This document shows positions 53,126 through 62,674 of a stretch of DNA of 64,000 nt, one piece after another. Position numbers and translations under genes: made by a program. The DNA comes from Paenibacillus donghaensis (GTDB lineage Bacteria > Bacillota > Bacilli > Paenibacillales > Paenibacillaceae), in contig NZ_CP021780.1 in the NCBI RefSeq assembly GCF_002192415.1, positions 1,922,001 to 1,986,000 of the forward strand, in the 5' to 3' direction. The notes under the pieces are model-generated. The model worked only from the letters and a program-made list of their open reading frames with translations, had not been told where the DNA came from and did no database searches. Within the stretch, counting starts at the first letter, position 1. Each line of letters begins with the position of its first letter.

Positions 53126-54850
53126 CTAAGCGTTATAGCCAAAGCCCAGTATGGTAAAACACTTGTCCCGATCTTCGGGCGCCATGCTGATTTCTATCTG
53201 ATGCTCCCGGCTAACCTTATTTTGGTACAGAATAACCGGATTGCAATGGGTCCAGTTGTTCACGTGAGGATCAGCGGTAAGCAAGAGCTTGCCATCCACG
53301 TAAATATCCGCTTTGCCGAACTCGCTGCTGCCGGAATCTTTGTATACGAGGATGAGATTCTTGCTCGTTATAGTCAGCTTAAAAGGTTCTTCCCCTGACG
53401 CAGCCGAATGCATCCAATTGTGAGGGAATTGCGGAGTTCCGTAGGGATTGGCATCCATTTCTACCCGCTGCACTTCCGAATCGATCCCCGTGAATCCGCC
53501 CACTTCAATCCTGGCAGCGTCCATATGGGTTTGGCGATCCAGCAAATGGGTATCCGCAAAGTCATTCCCGATGACCGGCAGTTGATCCAGCAGGATATCA
53601 TCGTCATTCATGAACGATTTATGGGTTTCAGAGAACAAGTAAGCGAGACAATCGGCCATTACCCGATGGCCATCATTCGTTGGATGATAGATATCATAGA
53701 AAAATTGTCGTTTCGAAATGATGTTCCCTTCAGTTTTGCCTAGCTTGAACTGCTCTGTCACCGCATCCTTGACACTGACCATGGGGAGATTATAACGCCG
53801 GCCTATGGGGGAGAGCCGCTCCTGCAGGTTCCAGTCATTCAGAAAAACGCTGAACAGGAGGATCACAGCTGGCCGGTTATCGGCGGAAAGGATTCTAAGA
53901 CATAGGCTTTCAAAGCAATTGCCCTTGGTTTCATCGCCTTCGTCGTTAACCGCAAATTCCACCACTACGATATCCGGTGCCACCGAACCGTCTCTGAGAA
54001 TATCCCTTTCATAACGGATCACCCCAAGTTCCGACGGCGTCCCGCCTACCCCGGCCTTCACAAAGTGGATATTATCTCCACCCTCCTTACCGAACCTTTC
54101 TTTAAATCTCAAATAGGATTGATAGGCATAACATTCCGTATGTATCGGCTTAGCTCCGGCTCCCTGCGTAATCGAACCCCCAATATAAGCGATCGTGACA
54201 TCCTGGCCTCTTTCCGCCTTGTCAATGGCAGCCTTCAATCTTGTATTATTGCCAGCATGAAGCCATGATTGTGCAATGATGTCCTGGTATTCGCTCGTTC
54301 CAAATGGAACCGGTGTTTCAGTAATTAGCTCAGGTACAGAATAACCCTCATTCAAATAAAAAATAATACTCGCCGTTGCCAGGTCACCCTCGTGATTGAA
54401 TTCAAAGGCAAATTTGCCGGGAACATCGTCATCTTCGGACCATTCGATATCCTCCAGCTTCAAAGTGACCTCTGTCCCGTCAGAGGGACAGGGCACAAAC
54501 AGACGGGTACCCGTTTCATATTTGCTTGTTTTACCCCAGTTCTGCAGCAGAAAAGAGACAGGCTCTTCCTGATTCTTTATCGTTCTCACGGATATGCCGA
54601 TACTGTGTACTAATTTGCGGAATCCCGCGCAGTTCCCCAAAAGCTCCAGTATAAGCTCATCTGTGACGCCGCCTATATACCTGGCCTTGTCGATCAGATA
54701 GTTGCCTTCCAGATAAACCTCCTGTGAAGGTCTGCCTTCAGCACGGGCTGTCGCCTCAATGGCTGTTTCGAACAATACAAAAAATCCACTTCTCCGTTCC
54801 ACGGGGTCCTTGGGTGCTGTGGGACCTTCAGTTATGCCGCTTGTAGTCAT
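53126..54850 (-). CDS. SGNH/GDSL hydrolase, probable carbohydrate esterase
   Basis: 574 aa from ATG 54850 (GGAGGGAA upstream; an earlier in-frame ATG at 54919 has no site). A beta-rich N-terminal region to about 200, then the SGNH fold: block I IAYIGGSITQG with catalytic S226, Gly block (KAGVGGTPSELG), Asn block (EFAVNDEGD) and block V DIYHPTNDGH with the catalytic Asp/His. A C-terminal beta-sandwich of about 140 residues follows. No signal peptide. Divergent from GH115; the pair suggests removal of acetyl and glucuronosyl groups from xylan fragments, though the ester substrate is inferred. Confidence 0.83.
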   Translation of the reverse strand: MTTSGITEGPTAPKDPVERRSGFFVLFETAIEATARAEGRPSQEVYLEGNYLIDKARYIGGVTDELILELLGNCAGFRKLVHSIGISVRTIKNQEEPVSFLLQNWGKTSKYETGTRLFVPCPSDGTEVTLKLEDIEWSEDDDVPGKFAFEFNHEGDLATASIIFYLNEGYSVPELITETPVPFGTSEYQDIIAQSWLHAGNNTRLKAAIDKAERGQDVTIAYIGGSITQGAGAKPIHTECYAYQSYLRFKERFGKEGGDNIHFVKAGVGGTPSELGVIRYERDILRDGSVAPDIVVVEFAVNDEGDETKGNCFESLCLRILSADNRPAVILLFSVFLNDWNLQERLSPIGRRYNLPMVSVKDAVTEQFKLGKTEGNIISKRQFFYDIYHPTNDGHRVMADCLAYLFSETHKSFMNDDDILLDQLPVIGNDFADTHLLDRQTHMDAARIEVGGFTGIDSEVQRVEMDANPYGTPQFPHNWMHSAASGEEPFKLTITSKNLILVYKDSGSSEFGKADIYVDGKLLLTADPHVNNWTHCNPVILYQNKVSREHQIEISMAPEDRDKCFTILGFGYNA

Positions 54851-54912
54851 TTGGTGATTTCCCTCCACTTGTACCATCCTCTCATTAATGTAAAGGTCTA
54901 ACATTGTTGATA

Positions 54913-54926
54913 TGGACACGCTTTCA
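54913..54926. promoter_or_regulatory. candidate cre (CcpA) site between SGNH and GH115
   Basis: Read on the minus strand TGAAAGCGTGTCCA fits TGNAANCGNNNNCA. It lies in the 216-base divergent promoter region, about 63 bases before the SGNH start. Confidence 0.5.
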
Positions 54927-55066
54927 CATTAACACCAAATGTTTGGGCTGCCAACGCAATATTTAGTAATTACAAAAAGTTGCTAGTTTACTCATGGCAG
55001 CTGAAATCGCTTACAGATATAATATGCCTAGAAATATGAAAATGAGGACGACAAGGGGAGAATTTC

Positions 55067-57022
55067 ATGATAACGAATCTTGGTTTGGATGCCGAACGGG
55101 ACGGAGCATCGGGCACTTCAATAGAACAGCAGGCTGCTTCGGCTGTCAAGGAATTGAAGCTTGTGGATCAAGGGAAAGCGGCCAGGATTTACGTGGACCC
55201 CAAAGGGAAGGATTATAACGGTTTGCGCCGGGTAGCAGAGTCTTTTGCTTCAGATGTGAGATTGGTGACTGGAGAAACCCCTGAAATCTTAACAGACATG
55301 GGGCAATTGGAAGGAACCGTTGTAATCGCAGGTTCGATTGGCGGCAATGATCTTGTCGATACCTTAATTGCAGCGGGGAAAGTGGATGTATCCGCGATCC
55401 AAGGGAAAAGGGAATGCTACAAAATCCAGGTGGTTGAACAACCGGCAGCGGGAGTGGACAAGGCGCTCGTTATAGCAGGGACTGATAAACGGGGGACGAT
55501 TTATGGGCTGTATTCGATTTCCGAAATGATCGGAGTTAGTCCATGGGTATATTGGGCTGACGTGGTCCCGGAGAAGAATCCGGCCTTGATTATTCCAGAC
55601 AGCCAGTTGAACAGGATATCCAAAGAGCCGTCTGTTAAATACAGAGGTATCTTCCTGAATGATGACTGGCCGTCCTTGGGTTCTTGGGTCACCCATGCGT
55701 TTGGAGACTTCAATGAGGATTTCTATGAGAAGGTATTTGAGTTGATTCTTAGATTGAAGGGGAACTATTTATGGCCCGCTATGTGGAGTGCCGAATTCAG
55801 CCTGAACGGACGAAGCAGTCCGATCGCCAACGCCAAGCTTGCCGAAGAATACGGTATTGTTATGGGAACCTCCCATCACGAGCCGCTATTCCGTGCAGGC
55901 AGCGAATGGCAGAAGGTATATAAGCAATACGGGACAAGCAACTTATGGGATTTCGCCAAGAATAAAGAGGCCATCACAGCGTTCTGGGAAGACGGAATCA
56001 AACGCAATAAGAGCTTTGACAACCTGATCACCCTTGGGATGCGGGGGGAGAGCGATTCTGCCCTGGAAGGCTCTGACCGGGAGAATATTGAGCTGCTGAA
56101 GGATATTATCCGCATTCAGAAAGGATTGTTGAAGAAATATAAGCTTGAACATGCACCTCAAATCCTGGCCGTGTATAAGGAAGTAGAGAAATATTGGTAC
56201 GGTACTGCCGAAGTGGAGGGATTGAAGGATTGGGAAGTCCTGGATGATGTTACAATTCTGCTGGCTGATGATAACTTTGGCAATCTGCGCAAAATCCCTG
56301 TGGAGCATGAACGTCACCGCAGCGCCGGGTGGGGGATGTATTACCATTTCGATTATCATGGCGGTCCTCATTCCTATGAATGGTTAAATACGAGCCCGCT
56401 GGAGAAGACCTGGGAGCAGATGTGCATGGCGTTCGATTACGGCATCCGTGAGGTATGGGTTGTTAATGTCGGGGATTTGAAGCCTATGGAACTGCCGATA
56501 TCCTACTTTTTGGATTTGGCGTATGACTTCGATGCCTGGGGAACCGGAGCAATCAACCGGACTGCGGAATATACCAACCGGTGGGTGGAGCAGCAATTCG
56601 GACATGTCGTGGAACAAGAGACGAGTCGGGCAATCGCGCAGCTGTTAGCGGATTATACCCGGATGAACGGACGGCGCAAACCGGAAATTATCTATCCGTC
56701 AACCTTCAGCCCGCTTCATAACAATGAGGCGCAGAGAGTATTGAAGCAAGCAATTAATATCGAGAATGCTGCCGATAAATATGATGAGCTCATCCCGGAA
56801 TCGCACCAAGATGCCTACTATCAGCTCGTGTATTACCCTGCTGCCGCCTCGGCCAATGTGGTCAAAATGCAAATCTATGCGGGGCTTAACAGCCTATACG
56901 CTAAGCGGGGCAGCGTATTGGCGAATACCTATGCTACGCTGACAAATGAGGCGATCCAGCGGGACAAGGATCTGGAGCAAATCTATAATACCGGAATCTC
57001 GGGGGGAAATGGAAGGGTATGA
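55067..57022 (+). CDS. GH115 xylan alpha-1,2-glucuronidase, N-terminal part (frameshift at 3' end)
   Basis: 651 aa from ATG 55067 (AAGGGGAG upstream). Contains the family GH115 landmarks: DKRGTIYGLYSISEMIGVSP, VKYRGIFLNDDWPSLGSW, LRLKGNYLWPAMWSAEF, MGTSHHEPLFRAG and LADDNFGNLR. Removes (4-O-methyl)glucuronic acid from xylan. No signal peptide. The frame ends NGRV and stop at 57020-57022, but the -1 frame continues the protein (WKGMMSSPHVGY) into the next ORF. The heptamer GGGAAAT at 57004-57010 is in the exact phase for -1 slippage. Together about 980 residues, normal for the family. Confidence 0.88.
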   Translation: MITNLGLDAERDGASGTSIEQQAASAVKELKLVDQGKAARIYVDPKGKDYNGLRRVAESFASDVRLVTGETPEILTDMGQLEGTVVIAGSIGGNDLVDTLIAAGKVDVSAIQGKRECYKIQVVEQPAAGVDKALVIAGTDKRGTIYGLYSISEMIGVSPWVYWADVVPEKNPALIIPDSQLNRISKEPSVKYRGIFLNDDWPSLGSWVTHAFGDFNEDFYEKVFELILRLKGNYLWPAMWSAEFSLNGRSSPIANAKLAEEYGIVMGTSHHEPLFRAGSEWQKVYKQYGTSNLWDFAKNKEAITAFWEDGIKRNKSFDNLITLGMRGESDSALEGSDRENIELLKDIIRIQKGLLKKYKLEHAPQILAVYKEVEKYWYGTAEVEGLKDWEVLDDVTILLADDNFGNLRKIPVEHERHRSAGWGMYYHFDYHGGPHSYEWLNTSPLEKTWEQMCMAFDYGIREVWVVNVGDLKPMELPISYFLDLAYDFDAWGTGAINRTAEYTNRWVEQQFGHVVEQETSRAIAQLLADYTRMNGRRKPEIIYPSTFSPLHNNEAQRVLKQAINIENAADKYDELIPESHQDAYYQLVYYPAAASANVVKMQIYAGLNSLYAKRGSVLANTYATLTNEAIQRDKDLEQIYNTGISGGNGRV

Positions 57023-58002
57023 TGAGTTCCCCTCATGTCGGCTATGTAAACTGGGATGCGGCAGGGTGGAAATATCCGGATGTGACTGCGGTGGTTCCTG
57101 CCAAGGGCTCTTTGCTGATAGTCGATGTGGAGGGGACGGAGACAGCCTATGTTTCGGGTACAGCCCGTTTACCGGTGTTTACAAATCTGCAGCAAGAGAA
57201 CTATTGTATTACGATCAGCAATGGCGGAGAAGCGGGATTTGATTATCAAGCGAGCAGCAGCGTGGATTGGATCCAACTGGAGAAAACTCAGGGCTGGATT
57301 GAATCAGGGGAGACCCTTCAGGTGTCTGTAGATTGGGAGAAAGCAGATGGAACATCTACGGGTGAGATTTCGATTTCCGGTGCCGGAGGTACAGTTAAAG
57401 TGGAAGCAGCAGTAGAATGGACGGACATCCAGGATGTACCGCCGATGACATTCATCGAAACGCATCATGTCGTGTCCATTGAAGCGGAGCATACAGTAAG
57501 CCGTGTTGCGAAATCAGGGGTCGAGTGGAAGACTATTAATAACTATGGGCGCTCCTTATCCTCCGTGAAGATGTTTCCGGATGTTGTATCTTTTGCACAA
57601 CCGGAGCATGCGCCTTATCTGGAGTATCGGATTCTGGTGCGGCAGGACGCGGATTATAGCCTAACCATTTATATTGCGCCGACGAACAACCTGTCACCAA
57701 CCAGTGGATTGAGATATGCGGCAGGTTTCGATGCGGAAACGCCAGTCATTACGGACACCTTGCCGTTGAACTTTGAGGGGGGCAATCATGATAATGAACC
57801 GTGGTGCCGCGCTGTTATGGATAATATTCATATTATGACCACCCGTCATACTTTAACGAAGGGTATCCATACTCTCCGCTTGTACAGATTGGATGCCGGT
57901 CTGGTTCTGCAGAAGCTTGTATTGTCTGCTTCCCCGCTTCCCAATTCGTATTTTGGGCCGGAGGAGAGTTTCTATACGGGCAGTCCGGCCATTAATAGTT
58001 AG
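57019..58002 (+). CDS. GH115 C-terminal part
   Basis: 327 codons in the -1 frame from ATG 57019, which overlaps the stop of the first part as ATGA. Begins MSSPHVGYVNWDAAGWKYP, the conserved GH115 segment that normally follows the barrel, then the C-terminal beta-sandwich domains (CITISNGGEAGFDYQASSS, VVSIEAEHTVSRVAKSGVEW, HTLTKGIHTLRLYRLDAGLV). It makes no sense as a separate enzyme. No strong ribosome binding site beyond GGAAGG at 57011-57016. It is the second half of one gene, read by slippage, by reinitiation or not at all. Confidence 0.8.
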   Translation: MMSSPHVGYVNWDAAGWKYPDVTAVVPAKGSLLIVDVEGTETAYVSGTARLPVFTNLQQENYCITISNGGEAGFDYQASSSVDWIQLEKTQGWIESGETLQVSVDWEKADGTSTGEISISGAGGTVKVEAAVEWTDIQDVPPMTFIETHHVVSIEAEHTVSRVAKSGVEWKTINNYGRSLSSVKMFPDVVSFAQPEHAPYLEYRILVRQDADYSLTIYIAPTNNLSPTSGLRYAAGFDAETPVITDTLPLNFEGGNHDNEPWCRAVMDNIHIMTTRHTLTKGIHTLRLYRLDAGLVLQKLVLSASPLPNSYFGPEESFYTGSPAINS

Positions 58003-58039
58003 GCTAATCGGGAAAGGAGTATGCCCGGGGTACTGCGGG

Positions 58040-58071
58040 TCCTCCGTTATTTCAGGGCAGATGACGGAGGA
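58040..58071. terminator. bidirectional terminator between GH115 and araC
   Basis: TCCTCCGT / ACGGAGGA stem (58040-58047, 58064-58071) followed on the plus strand by TATCCCTTTATATTTTT. It overlaps the last codons of the convergent araC gene. Confidence 0.5.
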
Positions 58072-58823
58072 TATCCCTTTATATTTTTGAAGACATTGCT
58101 GAAATAGGCGACATCATGATAACCACAGTGCTCTGCCACTTCAGACACATTAAAACCACCTGCCGACAGAATCATCTCGGCGTTGTTCACCCGCACCCTG
58201 TTCATAAATTCTTTATAGGTGGAGCCGGTGTTCTGCTTGAACAGCTTGCCAAGATATACAGGATTCAGGGCGACGATATCTGCCAGCTCCTGGATCGTGA
58301 CGTTCTCCGAATAATGATCCATGATGTGGGACATGGCTTTATGGATTCTCGGATCAATCAGCGGTGTCTCCTGATGGTGGGCGATGCTGAGCAGGCGATA
58401 CACAATCAGTTGAAAGAGGGCACGGGCTTTCATTCTGTATAAAGGCTGTTTGCCCATCCATACATGCGAGAATTCTCTGATGTCCTCCAGAATTTCTTTG
58501 GTCCTCCAGTTCTTGGTTACGGTCTCAAAAGGAAGCGGCACAGGATCGCCTGTCTCCCAGGTGAAATTAAACGCAAAGGAACGCATCGGTGCCTCCTTGA
58601 AGGTCTGGGCTTCCCGAACACAGCCAGCAGGAGCATAGAGCATATCGCCAGCTTCCACGGTGAACTTCTCCCCGTTAATGTAATAGTTCGATTTGCCTTC
58701 AACGATGAAGGTAAGATCATGGAAATCGATGGTGCTCTTGACAATTTCCCAATCCGGGAAGGATCTGCGATCGACGAACAAAAAAACATTCGGAACAAGG
58801 TTTTCATATTTGTTAATGTCCAT
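58047..58823 (-). CDS. AraC family transcriptional regulator
   Basis: 258 aa. Cupin-like sensor (FHDLTFIVEGKSNYYINGEK, EAGDMLYAPAGCVREA) and AraC domain (IQELADIVALNPVYLGKLFK, VAEHCGYHDVAYFSNVFKNI). Convergent with GH115 and probably the regulator of the SGNH/GH115 pair. Start ATG 58823 with AAGGAGCAAATACTG upstream. Confidence 0.88.
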   Translation of the reverse strand: MDINKYENLVPNVFLFVDRRSFPDWEIVKSTIDFHDLTFIVEGKSNYYINGEKFTVEAGDMLYAPAGCVREAQTFKEAPMRSFAFNFTWETGDPVPLPFETVTKNWRTKEILEDIREFSHVWMGKQPLYRMKARALFQLIVYRLLSIAHHQETPLIDPRIHKAMSHIMDHYSENVTIQELADIVALNPVYLGKLFKQNTGSTYKEFMNRVRVNNAEMILSAGGFNVSEVAEHCGYHDVAYFSNVFKNIKGYPPSSALK

Positions 58824-58919
58824 TTTCAGTATTTGCTCCTTCCGTCAACCAGCGCTGCACAAATACCCATGGGTATATTATACAAAAAGGATGCATAGGG
58901 GTACCACTTATCTGCTAAA

Positions 58920-58960
58920 TCTGGTGGTAAACCTCTTATTAACTGAGGTTTGCCACCAGA
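58920..58960 (-). terminator. terminator of helD
   Basis: TCTGGTGGTAAACCTC / GAGGTTTGCCACCAGA stem (one mismatch), 17 bases beyond the stop of the minus-strand helicase gene. Confidence 0.7.
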
Positions 58961-58976
58961 TTAATATTTAATAATG

Positions 58977-61316
58977 TCACTGTATCAGATGATACAGATG
59001 CGGCGGAACATCTGACAGAAACGGGTTGAAATCGCCGTTTAAACACACATGCAGATCATGCATGGCTCTTGTGCAGGCCGTGTAAAATAACTTTCGCTCG
59101 CTCTCTTGGCCATACTTATGCTGCGAGGCATCGTATATAACCACCGCATCAAACTCAATCCCCTTCGCCAGATAAGCAGGAATTACGATTATACCTGCTG
59201 CAAAAGCAGCCGTTTCTTTTTCAACCAGCCGAATAGGGAGCTTGGCTTGTAGAGCGCGGTGAGCTTCTATGCTCTCATTGGCGGTTTTGCAAATGATGGC
59301 AATGGTTCGGTGGCCTTTATTCTGTAGCTCAAGTATACTGCTCAGCACTTGGGCAATAAGTCCATCGGTACTCCGGACCTGCTTGACGGTCGGTTTGTTG
59401 CCTTGGCGGTCAAAAGCTTCAATCGTCTGCCCGCCCGGAATGCTTGCCCGCGTGAATTCAATGATCGGCTGTGTCGAGCGGTAGCTGCGTGTTAGTCTTA
59501 CGGATTGTGTATTATCGTCTCCATATAGAGATTGCAGCAGTTCTGTGTCTTCGCTCGCCTGGTCATGAATGAAGATTCGTTGGTTCCAGTCTCCCAGCAC
59601 GGTCATTCGGCTCCGGGGAAACAATCGCTTGATGAACATAAACTGAAAGGTGGAGAAGTCCTGGGCCTCATCAATAAACACATGCCGGATCGTATTGTTG
59701 GTCTGGAATCCCTCGATACATTCGGTAAGATACAAGAAGGGTGTGGCATCCTCATACAAAAGCTTGGCTTGATCCAATGGGCCTACCGTATGTTTACAAA
59801 TGGCCTGCCAATGTTGAGGTAATCCCAAACCTTCATTAAAGATCGGTAAGTTCTCAAGAGAAGCAAACAGCTGAAGGTAAATTCCGGGAATATCCACGTA
59901 TGCGAATTGCTGGATGTCCTGCTGCAGAGGCCTGAAATGGACATCTACGATTCTGGCAGCCAGAATATCCCGCTCGCTCCTGGAATCGGAGAAGGCAGGG
60001 TCTGCAAGGCGTTCCTGTTTCTGCAGCTCCTGATAGGCCCAGTTATATTCCTCTCTGTCCAGCAGTTCCATTTCATCTTCAACCCAAGGCTTTTCTCTTT
60101 CCTGAATGGCCTGTTTCTTCAACTCCTTCAGCAGCCACTCGGACAGCAGCCCCAGACGGTTGGGCAGCCGCAGACTGGAGGCGTAGGTATAGAACTGGTC
60201 TTCGATTGTTTGGGCTGACAGCAGGATTTCATCGCGGAAAATGATGTCTTGGAAAAGCATACCCTCGTGTCCCAAATAATCTACATAGTGTTCAAGGAAA
60301 AGCATGAATTCCTTGGAGGCTTTCCACTGAATCCCTTCGATGCGTTGAGCATAATCGCTCTCGCTCATTCCCGAAAGAATATACTCCATTTGCTGGAACG
60401 GGTCCTCCAGTTGAAAAAGGCTACCGATGCGGTGCGCCAAATATTCCTGGAAAGTGGTCTGAGCCATATTGTCTTCACCTAGCTCCGGCAGAACCGTAGC
60501 CACATAGCTGTTAAACATGTGGTTAGGCGAGAACAGCACGATCTGGTCTGCACGCAGATGCTCACGGAAACGGTATAACAGATAAGCGGCCCGTTGTAGG
60601 GCTGCCGACGTTTTGCCGCTGCCGGCTGCACCTTGAACGATAAGCAGTTGGCTGGTAACATCGCGGATAATCAGATTTTGTTCTTTTTGGATCGTGGCTA
60701 CGATGCTGCGCATCTGTGAATTGGCTTGTTGTCCCAGCACCTCCTGCAGCAATTCATCCCCGATAGTGAGGCTGGCATCGAACATGCTTTCGATTCTCCC
60801 GTTGCGAATAACGTACTGTCTTTTTAAGGTCATGTCTCCTTCGATCACTCCGCTGGGGGTATCGTATCTGGCAGGACCCGGAGAATAGTCATAATAGAGG
60901 TTGGAGACTGGAGCTCGCCAATCGTATACAAGAAAATCAAGGCCATTAGCGGCGAGCAAGGAAGCAATCCCTAAATAAATGACCTCTGGCTGCCGGGCAT
61001 CGCCATCCCGGAAATCGATGCGACCGAAATAGGGCGACTGTTTCAGCCGTGTTAGTGTATGCAATTTCTTCTGGCTCAGCTGATAGGTTCGCTCATTCTC
61101 GGATAAAATCTCGGTCTGCTGCTTCAAACTGGCATAAGTGCCCGCATCTTCGAAATTCAAAGAGACCTCTTCCCAGAAATTTTTACGGAATTCTACGATA
61201 TCCGTTTTTTTCTGGCCCAGTTCACCTGCAAGGTCTGCCGCTTGCTTGTCAATTTCGCCGACCACTTCATCCACACGCTTTTGTTCCTCATCCCGGCTCT
61301 CAAATTCAGCACTCAT
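58977..61316 (-). CDS. helD: HelD-like RNA polymerase recycling ATPase (UvrD/Rep-type helicase)
   Basis: 779 aa from ATG 61316 (GAGGAG upstream; an in-frame ATG at 61355 is less well placed). Long N-terminal coiled coil (about 5-95) that in HelD enters the RNA polymerase secondary channel, then FLVYDWRAPVSNLYYDY, Walker A GAAGSGKT (229-236), Walker B VFIDEAQDFS, and motifs LTRSYRST and IPAYLAKGIEFDAVVIYDAS. Length and N-terminal arm match Bacillota HelD rather than PcrA/UvrD. It stands alone with its own terminator. Confidence 0.85.
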   Translation of the reverse strand: MSAEFESRDEEQKRVDEVVGEIDKQAADLAGELGQKKTDIVEFRKNFWEEVSLNFEDAGTYASLKQQTEILSENERTYQLSQKKLHTLTRLKQSPYFGRIDFRDGDARQPEVIYLGIASLLAANGLDFLVYDWRAPVSNLYYDYSPGPARYDTPSGVIEGDMTLKRQYVIRNGRIESMFDASLTIGDELLQEVLGQQANSQMRSIVATIQKEQNLIIRDVTSQLLIVQGAAGSGKTSAALQRAAYLLYRFREHLRADQIVLFSPNHMFNSYVATVLPELGEDNMAQTTFQEYLAHRIGSLFQLEDPFQQMEYILSGMSESDYAQRIEGIQWKASKEFMLFLEHYVDYLGHEGMLFQDIIFRDEILLSAQTIEDQFYTYASSLRLPNRLGLLSEWLLKELKKQAIQEREKPWVEDEMELLDREEYNWAYQELQKQERLADPAFSDSRSERDILAARIVDVHFRPLQQDIQQFAYVDIPGIYLQLFASLENLPIFNEGLGLPQHWQAICKHTVGPLDQAKLLYEDATPFLYLTECIEGFQTNNTIRHVFIDEAQDFSTFQFMFIKRLFPRSRMTVLGDWNQRIFIHDQASEDTELLQSLYGDDNTQSVRLTRSYRSTQPIIEFTRASIPGGQTIEAFDRQGNKPTVKQVRSTDGLIAQVLSSILELQNKGHRTIAIICKTANESIEAHRALQAKLPIRLVEKETAAFAAGIIVIPAYLAKGIEFDAVVIYDASQHKYGQESERKLFYTACTRAMHDLHVCLNGDFNPFLSDVPPHLYHLIQ

Positions 61317-61472
61317 CGTAATAACCCACTCCTCCATACCCGTATTTGACAACATAATTGAACTGTGATAACATTGGAGTATAAATGTAACATATTACAT
61401 AATGTGAGAAAATAAACCTCTTATGATTTTAGCATATACTCATTTTCAGTTCAATTTGTTTTTACAAATAAA

Positions 61473-61522
61473 AAAAGAGTGCTCCAAGATCCATTTTCAC
61501 TGGATACTTGGAGCACTCTTTT
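61473..61522. terminator. strong terminator hairpin in a divergent intergenic region
   Basis: Perfect 16-base stem AAAAGAGTGCTCCAAG / CTTGGAGCACTCTTTT with T runs on both sides. It lies between the divergent helD (start 61316) and ROK (start 61647) genes, so no annotated gene ends here. Confidence 0.75.
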
Positions 61523-61602
61523 TAATTTATTTTTTACCTTCCGACTGCCTGACATGAAAGAGATCTTGACAGTAAATCACAATTGGCACACAATAAATAA
61601 GG

Positions 61603-61620
61603 ATACTTTATAAAGTGTAT
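61603..61620 (+). promoter_or_regulatory. candidate operator before the ROK gene
   Basis: ATACTTTATAAAGTGTAT, a near-palindrome centred 35 bases before ATG 61647; possible autoregulatory site of the ROK protein. Confidence 0.4.
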
Positions 61621-61646
61621 TTATTAAATGAACACGTGAGGTGCGT

Positions 61647-62654
61647 ATGGACAAAGCCAGCCCTAACCTAATGAAAGAAATCAATCTGAACACCGTCCGC
61701 CGGGCAATGAAGCAGCATGGCAAAGCAACCAAGCCGCAATTGGCGGCCCTTACCGGGCTGAGTGTGGTTACCATTCAGTCGCTGATGAAAGAACTGATCG
61801 AGCTTGGTGAGGTCGAGGAGGATGCGCTGATTCCATCCAATGGGGGACGCCCGGTATTAAATTACCGGTTCAACTATAATCACAGCTTGGCTCTGGTGAT
61901 CCATATGAACGAATTACAGGTCGAAGACATTGTGTTTGTGGCCGTCTTTAATCTGAATGGAGATCCGCTGCTTAACCGGGAATATTCCTTCAAGGATATT
62001 TTCAACCGGAAGATCTTCTACCGTATGCTGGATGAGCTGTTGGCTCTTTTTCCATCCATTAAAGTGATGGGCATTGGCATCCCCGGTCAGTCGGTAAACG
62101 GCAAGATTATCGTCAGCAGCCACCAAGAGCTGCAAGGGGTTGAACTGGCCGGAGAGCTGGAGCGAAGATATGGATTGCCTGTGGTGCTGGAGAATGACGT
62201 GAATGCCGCTGTGAGCGGGTATTGCCATCACAAGCAGACTGCTGAGGAGCAATGTATTCTAGGGATTTATTTTCCGGAGAAGTATCCGCCCGGGGTAGGG
62301 ATTTACCTGAACGAAGGTATTGTAAAAGGCAAAAATGGAATGGCCGGAGAGATCAAGTTTCTTCCATTGAATGTGGATTGGTACCGTGCCATGACAGCTG
62401 AAGTATTCATTGAAACCGTCTGTACGATTGTACAGACCTTAAGTGCGGTTCTTGCCCCGGATCAAATCGTGATCTACCGCGAACAGATCGATGTGGAAGC
62501 CTGGCGCTCCGGATGGGATTCTTATCAATCCACCCACGGATTGCCGTCTGCTCCTGAGATCAGGATATCCAACGCCTTTTATGAGGACTTCAAGGAAGGC
62601 ATGAAGTGGCTGACACTGCAAGCGCTGGAACCCAAACTACAAAATCAACTCTGA
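61647..62654 (+). CDS. ROK family transcriptional regulator
   Basis: 335 aa from ATG 61647 (GAGGTG upstream; GTG 61641 is in frame). N-terminal winged helix (NTVRRAMKQHGKATKPQLAA, LSVVTIQSLMKELIELGEVE, NGGRPVLNYRF), then a ROK fold with GIGIPGQSVNGKI, the catalytic-type ENDVNAAVSGY and GMAGEI. The usual ROK zinc motif with clustered cysteines is absent, suggesting a regulator without kinase activity. The MFS gene 20 bases downstream is the likely target and partner. Confidence 0.87.
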   Translation: MDKASPNLMKEINLNTVRRAMKQHGKATKPQLAALTGLSVVTIQSLMKELIELGEVEEDALIPSNGGRPVLNYRFNYNHSLALVIHMNELQVEDIVFVAVFNLNGDPLLNREYSFKDIFNRKIFYRMLDELLALFPSIKVMGIGIPGQSVNGKIIVSSHQELQGVELAGELERRYGLPVVLENDVNAAVSGYCHHKQTAEEQCILGIYFPEKYPPGVGIYLNEGIVKGKNGMAGEIKFLPLNVDWYRAMTAEVFIETVCTIVQTLSAVLAPDQIVIYREQIDVEAWRSGWDSYQSTHGLPSAPEIRISNAFYEDFKEGMKWLTLQALEPKLQNQL

Positions 62655-62674
62655 GAACGGATGAACATCAATCT

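Noticed and set aside
54968..54985. ATTACAAAAAG resembling the HxlR motif, upstream of GH115
   Set aside because: Only 10-11 bases match and no inverted arm is present; too common in AT-rich promoters.
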